A DNA stretch of 64,000 nt from Pseudisothecium myosuroides (lineage: Eukaryota > Streptophyta > Bryopsida > Hypnales > Lembophyllaceae). The notes beneath the pieces are model-generated. The model was not told the DNA's origin, ran no database searches, and saw nothing but the letters and a program-made list of their open reading frames with translations. This document shows, in pieces, positions 1-9,807 of this stretch; within the stretch, counting starts at the first letter, position 1, and every line of letters begins with the position of its first letter. The translations under genes were made by a program, and so were the position numbers. Location: positions 48,646,264-48,710,263 of the forward strand of contig OX637289.1 in the NCBI GenBank assembly GCA_951799445.1. The letters run 5' to 3'.

Positions 1-1342
1 CTATTTCTTGCAAGTTTGTAATTTGAAACCATTCACAATAATTAGAGACCATTTCTAGACATTTTATAGGGGCCATTTGAAAAGCATTGGTACTTTTTGA
101 ACCCCCTACTATAATCCCTAAGACCCTAAAGTCCCAAGGCCAATTTCTTACCGTAAGCCACCCTAAATTGCCAAGTTTGTTGCATTTGCCAAAAATAAAT
201 AAATAAAAACATTTTTTCAGAATCTAACCATTGGATTTTGTACTTAACTTGTATAAGATCATGTGATAAAAATTTCTTAAAGTTTGACCATATAGATTGC
301 AAGATATAAGTATTCAAAGTTGAAAAAAAAAAGAATATAAACTTTGATTTTCAAATCCATTTGTAAAAAGATTTTGACTACAAACTTTGAATTAAGAAAA
401 TCATGTGTTGAAGAATTGAGTTGAGAGTCTTGGAAAAAATTTCCCAAAAGAAAATACTTGATTTCTATTCTTTAACATTGAAGCAAGTTTAAGATTGAAA
501 AAGAACTAAATCATTAATAACTCTCAGATGAGATTGAAATACAGTAATCTTAACAATGAGATTATTCTAGCAAGCAAACTTAATCCCATCCGACAATTCT
601 TTGGAAGAATTGTGAAAACTGCATTCAAAAATGAATCCTACAAGGGCTTTTCTAATAAAAAGCTCTAATTACCTATATATTATGATTGTCTATAATTTTT
701 GCATAATATATCCAAATGAGATGAATCAAAGCTTCACATTTAGGAAAAAAATATAATCTTCTAAAATTTTTTTAAAAATATATTTTGATTTTTTGTGATG
801 TTTTTCATATTGTCAACCAAATTCAATTTTAGGCTTTTGTAGTATAACTTTTACTCCCAAGTACCAACTGTAACAAAAATTATATTCCCACAAAGCTAAT
901 CACTTTTATCCATCTTATAAGAAAGTTTCAAAAAGCTTAATAAAAAATTGAGTTATAGGAATCTATCTGAAACCCATTTTCTTCTCCGAGGAGACAACGG
1001 AATTTCTAGGGGTTGATAGGATATAAATCAAATGAACAACAAACTTACTTGTCACTTAATTCCTAAAAATGGATTATTTGCCAATGGTCAATTTTCCATC
1101 CTTTAGACTTTGTATTCTTTAAAAAAAATAGAAGTAAAGAAAATGCACAAATAACAACCTCTATGAATACCCCCCTCAAGTCATTTCCAACCAATGCAAT
1201 TGTTTACAATCTAATCAACATAACTATATTTGCAAATGATGACAAATTACAATCAAAATTTTCAAATTACAATTGAATACAAAACTCATGGTCAAAAACA
1301 AAAAACAAGATAGCCAACAATTGGTCAAGATTGCCAACCGTG
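1..1342. repeat. AT-rich gene-free stretch with a repeat remnant
   Basis: No supportable gene. About 180-320 reads like the reverse complement of about 16,450-16,560: in both, a block of the type 'tctaaccatNGGAT' lies beside 'agattgcaagatat'. The 600-740 part resembles other pieces of the same family ('gaatcaaagctt', 'tgcattcaaaaatgaat'). I read it as a degraded copy, in reverse orientation, of the TTAA-flanked element seen at 15,708-16,648. Its end lies outside the window. Confidence 0.45.
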
Positions 1343-4300
1343 TCACCAATAATCACCACAAGAACACACACCATCTTGGAAGTGGTGAAAGCGATTAGCA
1401 TCCCTTACAACAATATCTCGCTCAATGGCCTTTGAGATAAACTTGGTTGCTGTATGACAATCTGAACACACTCGAAGGTTCTTGAACACCCGAATTGGCT
1501 GTCCAAGGGGTGTCCGCATGAGTCCATAAGCAATAGCCAACTTCTCGCTATGGGAACAAAGAGCAAGTTCTTTCTCCTCCTCATCAATGTTCCGCAACAC
1601 TAGCCGGGTGTCAGGAATGTAGCCTTTGGTCTTAATTGTCTCACTCAATCTCCTCAGCTCAGCATAGATCTCCTTTGCTTCTGCGTGACAAGTATCCCCT
1701 ACGACAAAGTCATGGACCTTGTTATCAACTTCAATCCAGCTACGCCCTGGCTCCTTGCGTATACCTCTCTCCTGCATCATAGTGCGCACCCACGACACCT
1801 CCTCCCACTTGCCAGCTGCAGCATAGATATTTGAGAGAAGCACGTATGCAGAAGCATCCTTCGGTTCCAACTTCAGACGCTCCTTAGCGGCAAGTTTGCC
1901 CAACTCCACATTACCGTACGTTCTACAAGCACCAAGCAAGGCTCCCCAAGTTGCACCATTTGGTTCCACCGGCATGTTGTCAATCAAGAGCTTTGCTTCC
2001 TCCAAGTGTCCTGCTCGACCAAGGACATCCACCATGCAGGTGCAAAGCTCCACAGTACGTTCGATGCCATAGTCTTGTGTCATAGCCAAAAAAAGTCTAC
2101 GGCCCTCATCCACAAGGCCTGAATGACTACAAGCTGACAACACTGCAACGAATGAGATCTCATCAGGCTTCACACCGTCTGCAATCATAGATCTAAAGAC
2201 TTCCAGGGCTTCATGCCCACAGCCATGTTGAGCAAGTCCTCCAATCATCATGCTCCAAGTAATCACGTTCCGCTCCTCCATCTTGTCAAAAGCCAGGCGC
2301 GCATCATCGATACTGCCACACTTTGCATACATGTGCACCAGCGCACTGCCCACACGCACATCGGACTCGAATCCGGCTTCACGGGCATGCCTGTGAACCT
2401 CCTTCACCCACTCCAAAGCCCCTGCGCTTGAACATGCATTCAGGATACTCGCATATGTAAAGGCGTTTGGTTTGAGACCTTCCCGTTTCATTTCGAGAAA
2501 CAGTTCATATGCTTCGTACCCACAGCCATGCTCTGCAAGTCCTCCAATCATCACGTTCCAAGTAATCACGTCCCGCTCCTCCATCTTGTCAAAAGCCAGG
2601 CGCGCATCATCGATACTGCCACACTTTGCATACATGTGCACCAGCGCACTGCCCACACGCACATCGGACTCGAATCTGGCTTCACGGGCATGCGTGTGAA
2701 CCTCCTTCACCCACTCCAAAGCCCCTGCGCTTGAACATGCATTCAGGATACTCGCATATGTAAAGGCGTTTGGTTTGAGACCTTCCCGTTTCATTTCGAG
2801 AAATAGTTCATATGCTTCAGACCCACAGCCATGCTCTGCAAGTCCTCCAATCATCACGTTCCAAGTAATCACGTCCCGCTCCTCCATCTTGTCAAAAGCC
2901 AGGCGCGCATCATCGATACTGCCACACTTTGCATACATGTGCACCAGCGCACTGCCCACACGCACATCGGACTCGAATCCGGCTTCACGGGCATGCCTGT
3001 GAACCTCCTTCACCCACTCCAAAGCCCCTGCGCTTGAACATGCATTCAGGATACTCGCATATGTAAAGGCGTTTGGTTTGAGACCTTCCCGTTTCATTTC
3101 GAGAAACAGTTCATATGCTTCAGACCCACAGCCATGCACTGCAAGTCCTCCAATCATCACGTTCCAAGTAATCACGTTCCGCTCCTCCATCTTGTCAAAA
3201 GCCAGGCGCGCATCATCGATACTGCCACACTTTGCATACATGTGCACCAGCGCGCTGCCCACACGCACATCGGACTCGAATCCGGCTTCACGGGCATCCC
3301 TGTGAACCTCCTTCACCCACTCCAAAGCCCCTGCGCTTGAACATGCATTCAGGATACTCGCATATGTAAAGGCGTTTGGTTTGAAGCCTTCCCGTTTCAT
3401 TTCGAGAAACAGTTCATATGCTTCGTACCCACAGCCATGCTCTGCAAGTCCTCCAATCATCACGGTCCAAGTAATCACGTTCCGCTCCTCCATCTTGTCA
3501 AAAGCCAGGCGCGCATCATCGATACTGCCACACTTTGCATACATGTGCACCAGCGCACTGCCCACACGCACATCGGACTCGAATCCGGCTTCACGGGCAT
3601 GCCTGTGAACCTCCTTCACCCACTCCAAAGCCCCTGCGCTTGCACATGCATTCAGAATGCTAGCATAAGTGACTGCATCCGGCTTAAAGCCTTCCCGTTT
3701 CATTTCGAGAAACAGTTCATATGCTTTGTGCCCACAGCCATGTTCAGCAAGTCCTCCAATCATCACGTTCCAAGTAATCACGTCCCGCTCCTCCATCTTG
3801 TCAAAAGCCAGGCGCGCATCATCGATACTGCCACACTTTGCATACATGTGCACCAGCGCACTGCCCACACGAACATCGGACTCAAATCCGGCTGCACGGG
3901 CATGCGTGTGAACCTCCTTCACCCACTCCAAAGCCCCTGCACTTGCACATGCATTCAGGATACTCATATAAGTGATTGCGTTTGGTTTAAAGCCTTCCAG
4001 TTGCATTTGAAGAAACAGTTTATAGGCTTCGTGCCCACAGCCATGTTGCGCAAGTCCTCCAATCATCACGTTCCATGGGATCACGTCGTGCTTCTCCATT
4101 CGTCCAAAAACTACTCGGGCATCATCGATACTGCCACAATTTGCATACATGTGAAGAAGCGAACCGCCAACACGCACATCTGATTCAAACCCAGCATGTC
4201 TTACACACGCATGAACTTCTTTGCCCCACTGCAAAGCTGATGGATTGGCACAAGCCTTCAGGACGCTCGAGAAAGTAAATGCATCTGGCTGGACCCCTTT

Positions 4301-4666
4301 TTGGCACATTTGATTGAAAAGTTCCATTGCTTTTTCGGCACGCTTGTGCTTTGCATAACCTCCAATCAGGATGTTCCAACTGAACACGTTCTTCTTCACA
4401 AGTTTATCAAACACTCCGCGTGCAGCCTCCAAGTCTCCACACTTGATATACAAGCTCACTAGGTTGTTTGCCACATATGTATTCTGCTCCATTCCACTCT
4501 GGTTGATGTAGTCGTCAACCTGCTTCGCCAAATTAGCTCGAACGTTTTTCTCCTTCAAGCACCGTCTCAAAACTTCAACATACATATCCGAGTTGATGGC
4601 CAAGCCTTGTTCTAGTCGATTCTTCAAATTACCAATTGCTTCAATCGTGGTTCTTGCACTTTCCAT
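1343..4666 (-). CDS. PLS-class pentatricopeptide repeat protein with E and DYW domains (organellar RNA editing factor)
   Basis: Intronless frame of 1,107 aa from the ATG at 4,666. The frame stays open another 60 nt upstream, but only through a GTG, so this ATG is preferred. Numbered from this ATG: a short leader (1-60), about 25 PPR motifs in P-L-S order (to about 900), E-type motifs ending in the 'KEPGRSWIEV' PG box, then a full DYW domain. The domain has the cytidine-deaminase-like HSEK (HxE) and CSDC (CxxC) zinc/catalytic residues and ends in CGDYW. Known members bind one transcript in plastids or mitochondria and convert a specific C to U. Motifs 5-22 are six triplets of exactly 101 aa each, nearly identical, which is unusual for this class. 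The leader is not an obvious transit peptide, so a 5' exon could be missing. The motif wording is closest to moss-type members as I know them. Confidence 0.95.
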   Translation of the reverse strand: MESARTTIEAIGNLKNRLEQGLAINSDMYVEVLRRCLKEKNVRANLAKQVDDYINQSGMEQNTYVANNLVSLYIKCGDLEAARGVFDKLVKKNVFSWNILIGGYAKHKRAEKAMELFNQMCQKGVQPDAFTFSSVLKACANPSALQWGKEVHACVRHAGFESDVRVGGSLLHMYANCGSIDDARVVFGRMEKHDVIPWNVMIGGLAQHGCGHEAYKLFLQMQLEGFKPNAITYMSILNACASAGALEWVKEVHTHARAAGFESDVRVGSALVHMYAKCGSIDDARLAFDKMEERDVITWNVMIGGLAEHGCGHKAYELFLEMKREGFKPDAVTYASILNACASAGALEWVKEVHRHAREAGFESDVRVGSALVHMYAKCGSIDDARLAFDKMEERNVITWTVMIGGLAEHGCGYEAYELFLEMKREGFKPNAFTYASILNACSSAGALEWVKEVHRDAREAGFESDVRVGSALVHMYAKCGSIDDARLAFDKMEERNVITWNVMIGGLAVHGCGSEAYELFLEMKREGLKPNAFTYASILNACSSAGALEWVKEVHRHAREAGFESDVRVGSALVHMYAKCGSIDDARLAFDKMEERDVITWNVMIGGLAEHGCGSEAYELFLEMKREGLKPNAFTYASILNACSSAGALEWVKEVHTHAREARFESDVRVGSALVHMYAKCGSIDDARLAFDKMEERDVITWNVMIGGLAEHGCGYEAYELFLEMKREGLKPNAFTYASILNACSSAGALEWVKEVHRHAREAGFESDVRVGSALVHMYAKCGSIDDARLAFDKMEERNVITWSMMIGGLAQHGCGHEALEVFRSMIADGVKPDEISFVAVLSACSHSGLVDEGRRLFLAMTQDYGIERTVELCTCMVDVLGRAGHLEEAKLLIDNMPVEPNGATWGALLGACRTYGNVELGKLAAKERLKLEPKDASAYVLLSNIYAAAGKWEEVSWVRTMMQERGIRKEPGRSWIEVDNKVHDFVVGDTCHAEAKEIYAELRRLSETIKTKGYIPDTRLVLRNIDEEEKELALCSHSEKLAIAYGLMRTPLGQPIRVFKNLRVCSDCHTATKFISKAIERDIVVRDANRFHHFQDGVCSCGDYW
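2267..4084 (-). repeat. Six tandem 303-bp units inside the PPR gene
   Basis: Six consecutive P-L-S triplets, each 101 codons. The DNA is nearly identical between units, so out-of-frame reading also repeats every 303 bp on the other strand. Most differences fall at a few residues: GYEAY, GSEAY or GHEAY in the P motif; ERD or ERN at the end of the S motif; KPN or KPD at the end of the P motif. The two flanking triplets are clearly more diverged. This points to recent unequal exchange or conversion within the gene. Confidence 0.95.
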
Positions 4667-5083
4667 GGGCACACCACCGCCACCAACCTGTACAATATGC
4701 CTCGACTCTCTTGCAGTACTAGACACAATGCGTCTTTTTCCATTGTAGCCCTCCGATATCCTGATTCATCAATACAGTCTTCATTAGGAAAAACTTAGAA
4801 AGAAGAACACTGATATGCAAAGTCGAAAGGGTGCAAGACCACCAATGCCCTGTATTCACGTATCTTAATGTGAACAAAATTGCATCCATCCAATTTATAT
4901 CTTGGTATCTCTCACATACATAGCAATTCTTTGAAAATCATCCCACTCTAAGTGCATCCAATAACCCCAAAGAAAGAACAAAGCATATTGCACGAACAAA
5001 AACCTCAAAATCACTCAAAATCACATATTTCTAGATGCATATACTCTCATCACTAGACAAGGGAGCCAACGCAATTCCTAAAG
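4667..5083. other. Spacer between the PPR and OSB-like genes
   Basis: AT-rich, no ORF or RNA signal. Both neighbours read on the minus strand, so this holds the 3' region of the OSB-like gene and the promoter/5' region of the PPR gene. No TATA box stands out. Confidence 0.5.
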
Positions 5084-5621
5084 TTACCTGTTTTCTTGTG
5101 TTGTGTCTTGAGAATCTTTGGTGCGATCATCAACAAGAGGCTGCAGTTTGCCTTTAGTTACCAACTTGAGCATTGCCTTCACCCATGGTGGAGTTGACCA
5201 ACCATCTATCCAAAGCGCTTTCCTTGCCACCGTATGTCTAAAGTCAGGTGATCTAGGATTCCTCTGTAGGCGCCACAACCCATGATCAGATCCTGAAAAC
5301 CTGTCTCATGCTCATTTCGCATCCAACAATCAACATTCAAGGAATATTTGTTGTTGACATTGCAATGATCTGAGCAATTTTCAGTGCACTCTTGGACAAC
5401 AAACAACGCAATTTCGCACTTGGTGCTTTACTAAGTGCCCATGGCCTTGTACACGCAAGAAATATCCCCGTCACTTGTTGACCCGAGCATTGTATCCACT
5501 TTCATTTATCAAATAGTCAAACCTTATCGCCTCTATTGTCCCACCACTGCGTAGGATCCGCAAAATACTCTTCCCAAAGTTCTTCAACCGACTGTGGTTC
5601 ACCTGAATCCACCGCAACATG
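5084..5621 (-). CDS. Organellar single-stranded DNA-binding protein (OSB-like), 3' exons with the PDF motif
   Basis: Two exons are readable. The upstream one ends at 5,523 and encodes EELWEEYFADPTQWWDNRGDK, followed by a GTTTGA donor. The last one starts at 5,263 after a 'gcctacag' acceptor and encodes RNPRSPDFRHTVARKALWIDG, then TPPWVKAML, to the stop at 5,084. Joined in phase 0 they give the W-W-D-N-R / NP-SPDF-H / ALW / PPWV signature of the 'PDF' ssDNA-binding motif of plant OSB proteins, which act in mitochondria or plastids to restrain recombination. The left edge of the upstream exon (5,621, acceptor 'ggacgaag') is my guess. Further splice-like segments lie upstream (5,695-5,848 with donor CAG/GTATGT; 6,093-6,281 with donor CCG/GTGAGT; a donor AAG/GTATGC near 6,409), but I could not join them in one phase, and no clear OB fold was recognised. 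The gene may therefore be diverged or damaged. Confidence 0.7.
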
Positions 5622-6510
5622 CTTCGTCCATGTCAGTCACACTCTCACCAAGAGGGGCAAACTCTTTCTGTGAAAATGGGCATGTGATACATACCTGAAA
5701 CATTGGAATTCGAAGGTGGTCTCTTCCAAACTGATGAGAATGATGAACACCTATTTGGTCCACTCCTTCGTATGGGAGAGGACAAGGGCAAGGATAAAGA
5801 AAGGTAGAGTGGCCATGGAGACCTGAAGCCTGTGATTGCACAGACATCCTGGGCACACAAATGTCAACACTCTGTCAATGAGCAACTTCGTACCATTTAA
5901 AGCACACTCTCGCCATCAATACCGGGGCTTAGGGTTCGGCGAACCATGTTCATATCCGGTTACGTTTGGAAAAATGTGACTACGTCTATATCGAACACTG
6001 CTGTAAAGGAGAACCCATATTTCGACACATTTGTTGACAACATGACGACAGTAATCCATGTCACAAGTCATCCAAGCGCTTAATATACTCACCGGAGCAC
6101 CAGCTAGTCCACGCACCAACAAAAAGCTTCTCTGTTCTCTCCCAAACTGCAATTGCTGTCTACAATCTAAATCCTGCAACACCAATTGAGCTGGCAATCC
6201 CATCACTATCTGCCTGCAATACAGAGACCACTCATTGACTGTTACTAAGAAGATCTCACAAAGACTAACGTCAGAATGGACCTGTGAAGAGAAACACATC
6301 AAATTGAGAAGAAAATTAAGGGAGTGAAAAACCTGCTACGAACTCCAAATCCTTAAATCCTGATTACACAATAAACTAAGTCCACAAACAAAACCGCATA
6401 CCTTACACTTCCGACGGCCAAATGAAGCAAGACAAGCTGCCCAAGGACGGCAAACCTCCACTGCAGCTTCACGAGGAGCAGCTCCGTCCACAGGATCAAT
6501 CAATTGCTGA
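5622..6510 (-). other. Probable 5' exons of the OSB-like gene (model unresolved)
   Basis: Good minus-strand splice-site strings surround short open stretches at 5,695-5,848, 6,093-6,281 and about 6,409-6,509. The two 5' stretches join in phase 0, but the join to 5,695-5,848 needs a different phase. None of the translations gives a recognisable OB-fold. Either an exon is missing from my model or the 5' part has decayed. Confidence 0.4.
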
Positions 6511-8657
6511 GGCAAGAATTCAAGATCCACGCATACAACCCCAGTCAGTCAATTGACTTGTCACACCCCTATTCTGACATATGACGATACCTTGTATTAG
6601 GTGAATATGACTGGAATCAGCATGTATGGCGCCGATTTGGCCGTTTCCAGCACATTATTCAAATGTGACGCAAGCAAAGGTGATGGCGGAGTGGTTTCTG
6701 ACCCTGTAACAACAATTATTTCTGCCATGAATTTGCTAGAAACCAAAGTGTAAAGAGGAATTCACCTGAGTTTGAATTGCTACTGTAGCGCAATCCTACG
6801 AGAGCAGCATACCCAGACAGATTTCAAGCACCAAATGGAACCCCCCTTCTACTTTTTCCCCTATCTGAGATACGAGACGCCCGTCTTCTTCTAACACTTT
6901 GCTACTCCACATAGTCTATAAGATTCGAAGGCACAAATATTCTAAGATTCCAACACGCCTTATCCCCAAAGCAACCTCTCTACCCTCACGCACTTAAAAT
7001 TTTAGCTACAAAATAGCTACAAACAGGATCCCACACAAGATCATTGCCCCAAACGCTTGCCCAATTTACAAGCCCCCACAGTACGAATCAAATCCTCAAA
7101 AGGAGCAACAGAGATCACACAAAAATCTGCAGTACTACTACAACTACAGCTTCTACTACTACTACGGTGAGCAGGGGTTTATCCTGGGTTCAAATCCCAT
7201 TTTCTCCGTAGGGGACGTAGTTCAATTGGCTACAACGAGGGGCCACTGCACGCAGCACGGACAGTTACAGCTAGTGCCAGCTTGATTTGAGCTTTCGGTC
7301 GTCCTTGCAACAGAGAAATCTCTCCCCCCTGCAACCCCTGGCGAGAATTCGGGACCAAATTGGGTGAGCAACTAACCACAAACAGAGGAAAGTGCACATG
7401 ATCCGCGCAATCCGCAAAGCTCCTCGCGCTATCATCACCAACCCTGCGTAATAGTCTAGGTTTGGCCACAAGAAGCTCCAAGCTCCAAGCGTGCATTCGA
7501 TTCACAATTTCAAAACGGAAAGCAATCTGGATCCCAAGAATCATCGCCAAATGAAAGCGTACTCGCCCTTTGCAACAAACGTTCAGAGAATGTGTGTAGT
7601 ACCAGCGATTCCTTACGACGAGAATCCCAGAAAATTAATGGACGCAACAAACAAGGACCAGGGGATTCAAGGCAAGAAGAAGAAGCAGAGCAGCCCTTCA
7701 TGTGCGCGGGCCTGGGCGGACCAACTGATCCCTGCCCGGCATTCAACGCTTCTTTGACAGGACTTTGCTACTCAGCAGCTGTGAAAGTTTTCAGCTCTAC
7801 AGGATGTCTTCTTGCAAAGGAGAAGTTCCGCTAAAGCATCAAGACAAAATACCTGACTTTCACCTGCTGTTCGCCTTGTTTAGGGTGTTCGTCCAGTCCA
7901 ATTCTGTTTTCTTAGGGTTTAGGGTTTGATGCTGTTGCCGTTACTGGCTGTTTGCTTCTTGTCAACGGAGCTGGATTTATGTGGATAGTTACTTACGATT
8001 GTGGCTATTCAGGCTAGGCAAATGGTGAGTGGTATTAGTATCCTCTATTGGGGAGCCTATTCTGTAAAATTAATGAAAGTAGATTGTGAGTGAAACTTGT
8101 AGTTCTAACATATCCTTTTGAAAATATTATGTATTGTTCCTATGTACTATAGTTGCTACCTTTATTAGTTTTTACATTTCTTGGTATTCATGTTTAGTGG
8201 ATATTGTTGAAGAACCAGTTTTGAACTTAGGAGTGTTCTGCACTCATCGAGCAATAACTATTGATCTAAGCGTGGAGTACTAACAATGGTTGTTCAAATT
8301 ATTCATCACTTATAAATTTGATTTCTATGTATTTTGTTAACAATAATGATTGCAGAAAGCAAGCAATAAGACAAACTCATCATACAATCTGCACTGGTAG
8401 TCATTTAGGGTTATTTTATTTCATGTTTTGAAATCTCCTTGCCTAGTAACCAAATCATTGATAGAAAGATATGAACTTTCCCTTGTCCTATTGACTAATT
8501 TTGTTAAAAACAACTTAGATAGGTTGCTAATGTTTACATTATCGTTTGCAGCATACTCAAAAAACAAGAATGTGTGTGCTTAAGGTTGTAGCCCAATGAA
8601 ACTATTGTTGGAAAAGGTATTTATTGTAGGTCTTATTTTTTGCATAGAGTTTGGTAC
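6511..8657. other. Gene-free region with a telo-box-like repeat
   Basis: No convincing coding region. The ORFs at 7,230-7,830 overlap on both strands with no domain signal. 7,911-7,929 reads TTAGGGTTTAGGGTTTG, a plant telomere-type or telo-box repeat. A tRNA-like stretch at 7,165-7,250 is listed separately. 7,950-8,650 is AT-rich and shows nothing else. Confidence 0.5.
7165..7250 (+). other. tRNA-like sequence with box B before box A
   Basis: GGTTCAAATCC at 7,187-7,197 fits the Pol III B box and T-loop. TAGTTCAATTGG at 7,219-7,230 fits the A box (TRGYNNARNNGG) exactly and is preceded by a GGGGACG acceptor-like 5' end. The 3'-half-like part lies upstream of the 5'-half-like part. The acceptor pairing GGGGACG with TTTCTCC is imperfect. 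It could be two abutting tRNA remnants, for example from organellar DNA, a SINE fragment, or a permuted gene. I do not claim a functional tRNA. Confidence 0.3.
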
Positions 8658-9807
8658 TTAACCCATTAAGGACTGGTCGACCACTTTTGGGTCGAAATGG
8701 GTACATTTACAATTGTGGGGTTAGATTGGGTGAGAAATGGGCGATGGGCCAAAAGGGACGGATGTGGGGAATTCAGAATTCAAGCCGTGGAACAAAAATC
8801 AGGTCAATCTGACACTTCATCTGGGCTTAGTGTTGATATTATTGACAGTACCCTGGCTAAAAATACAACATTCAAAGCCAAAAAATGGCCTTCAATGTTC
8901 AAAAGAAGGTATACTGTACGTGCCAGCAAGGCATTTACTTAGCGCAAGACGGTGTTTCGGGAACCAAGAACAAGTGTTTGGGAACAAGGGTGTTTCCGTT
9001 GGTTGCTGCCAACGTGTCGAATGATTTGAGCACAACGCGGGAGGAGCAAAGCACGGATGCCAGGCTCGTTGAGCGTGAGCGCCAAGCTAAACAGAGAGCA
9101 GAGCACATCCAAGGCGCTTGTTGCCGGGAAAGTAACTGCAACATGCATTACGCTTGAGTATCCACTACTGGCATCAATTACACTTGGAGGCTTACGGATT
9201 AGGGTGTCCGGATTGCAATGGAGGTTTGGAGTGGAGGTTTCTGGAGACTGTACTGTTGGTTGCATCGTTTTGCTGCACGGAGACATGAAACTCAATTACA
9301 CTTGTTAGTGGAGCGCCGACTTCATCAAGTGTTGGAAAGGACCATGAGATGCGGCCGCCACTAGGAAATTGAGAATATCGTTGGAGTATATGGAATCCAG
9401 ACAAGCACGATTGAGTTGTGGCTGTACGGGTGCTCATTGAAGTGAATTCGATTTTTAGCTTCTTTTGAATGCTACAGAAGTTGCGTACGGGGGGATGGCT
9501 AGCACAAATAGACGAGGGTGGGTGCGTCGCGATGGATATGTTTGGCCATCACCCCCGCCTCCACCAACCCAATTCTTGCACACTGCAACCATTTTGGCAA
9601 CTTGGGCAGAAGAGCAGCGATTTCCAGCGCAGAAGCGACGGATTTTCCTTGGGTTGTTGGATCGTGGTTACCTTCTCTCACATCCGCTTCCGATTGGAGC
9701 AAGGGGTTACGGCAGTTGGGATACTCTGTGTAGGGCGCAGCTGCGCTACCTTTTCTACCGTCACTCCGCGCGGCTGCTTGGTTGGGGTCTGAGGCACGAA
9801 GAAGGCA

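Noticed and set aside
2213..4278. Many plus-strand ORFs of 60-250 aa repeating every 303 bp
   Set aside because: They are antisense reflections of the PPR repeats. Their periodicity comes from the repeated DNA, and their composition is not protein-like.
5599..6530. Separate small genes on the minus strand of 85-128 codons
   Set aside because: They contain good splice sites and sit upstream of the PDF-motif exons, so they are better seen as unresolved exons or introns of the OSB-like gene.
8697..9440. Overlapping ORFs on both strands in the 5' part of the piggyBac element
   Set aside because: No motif shared with piggyBac accessory proteins. They lie in the non-coding left part of the element.
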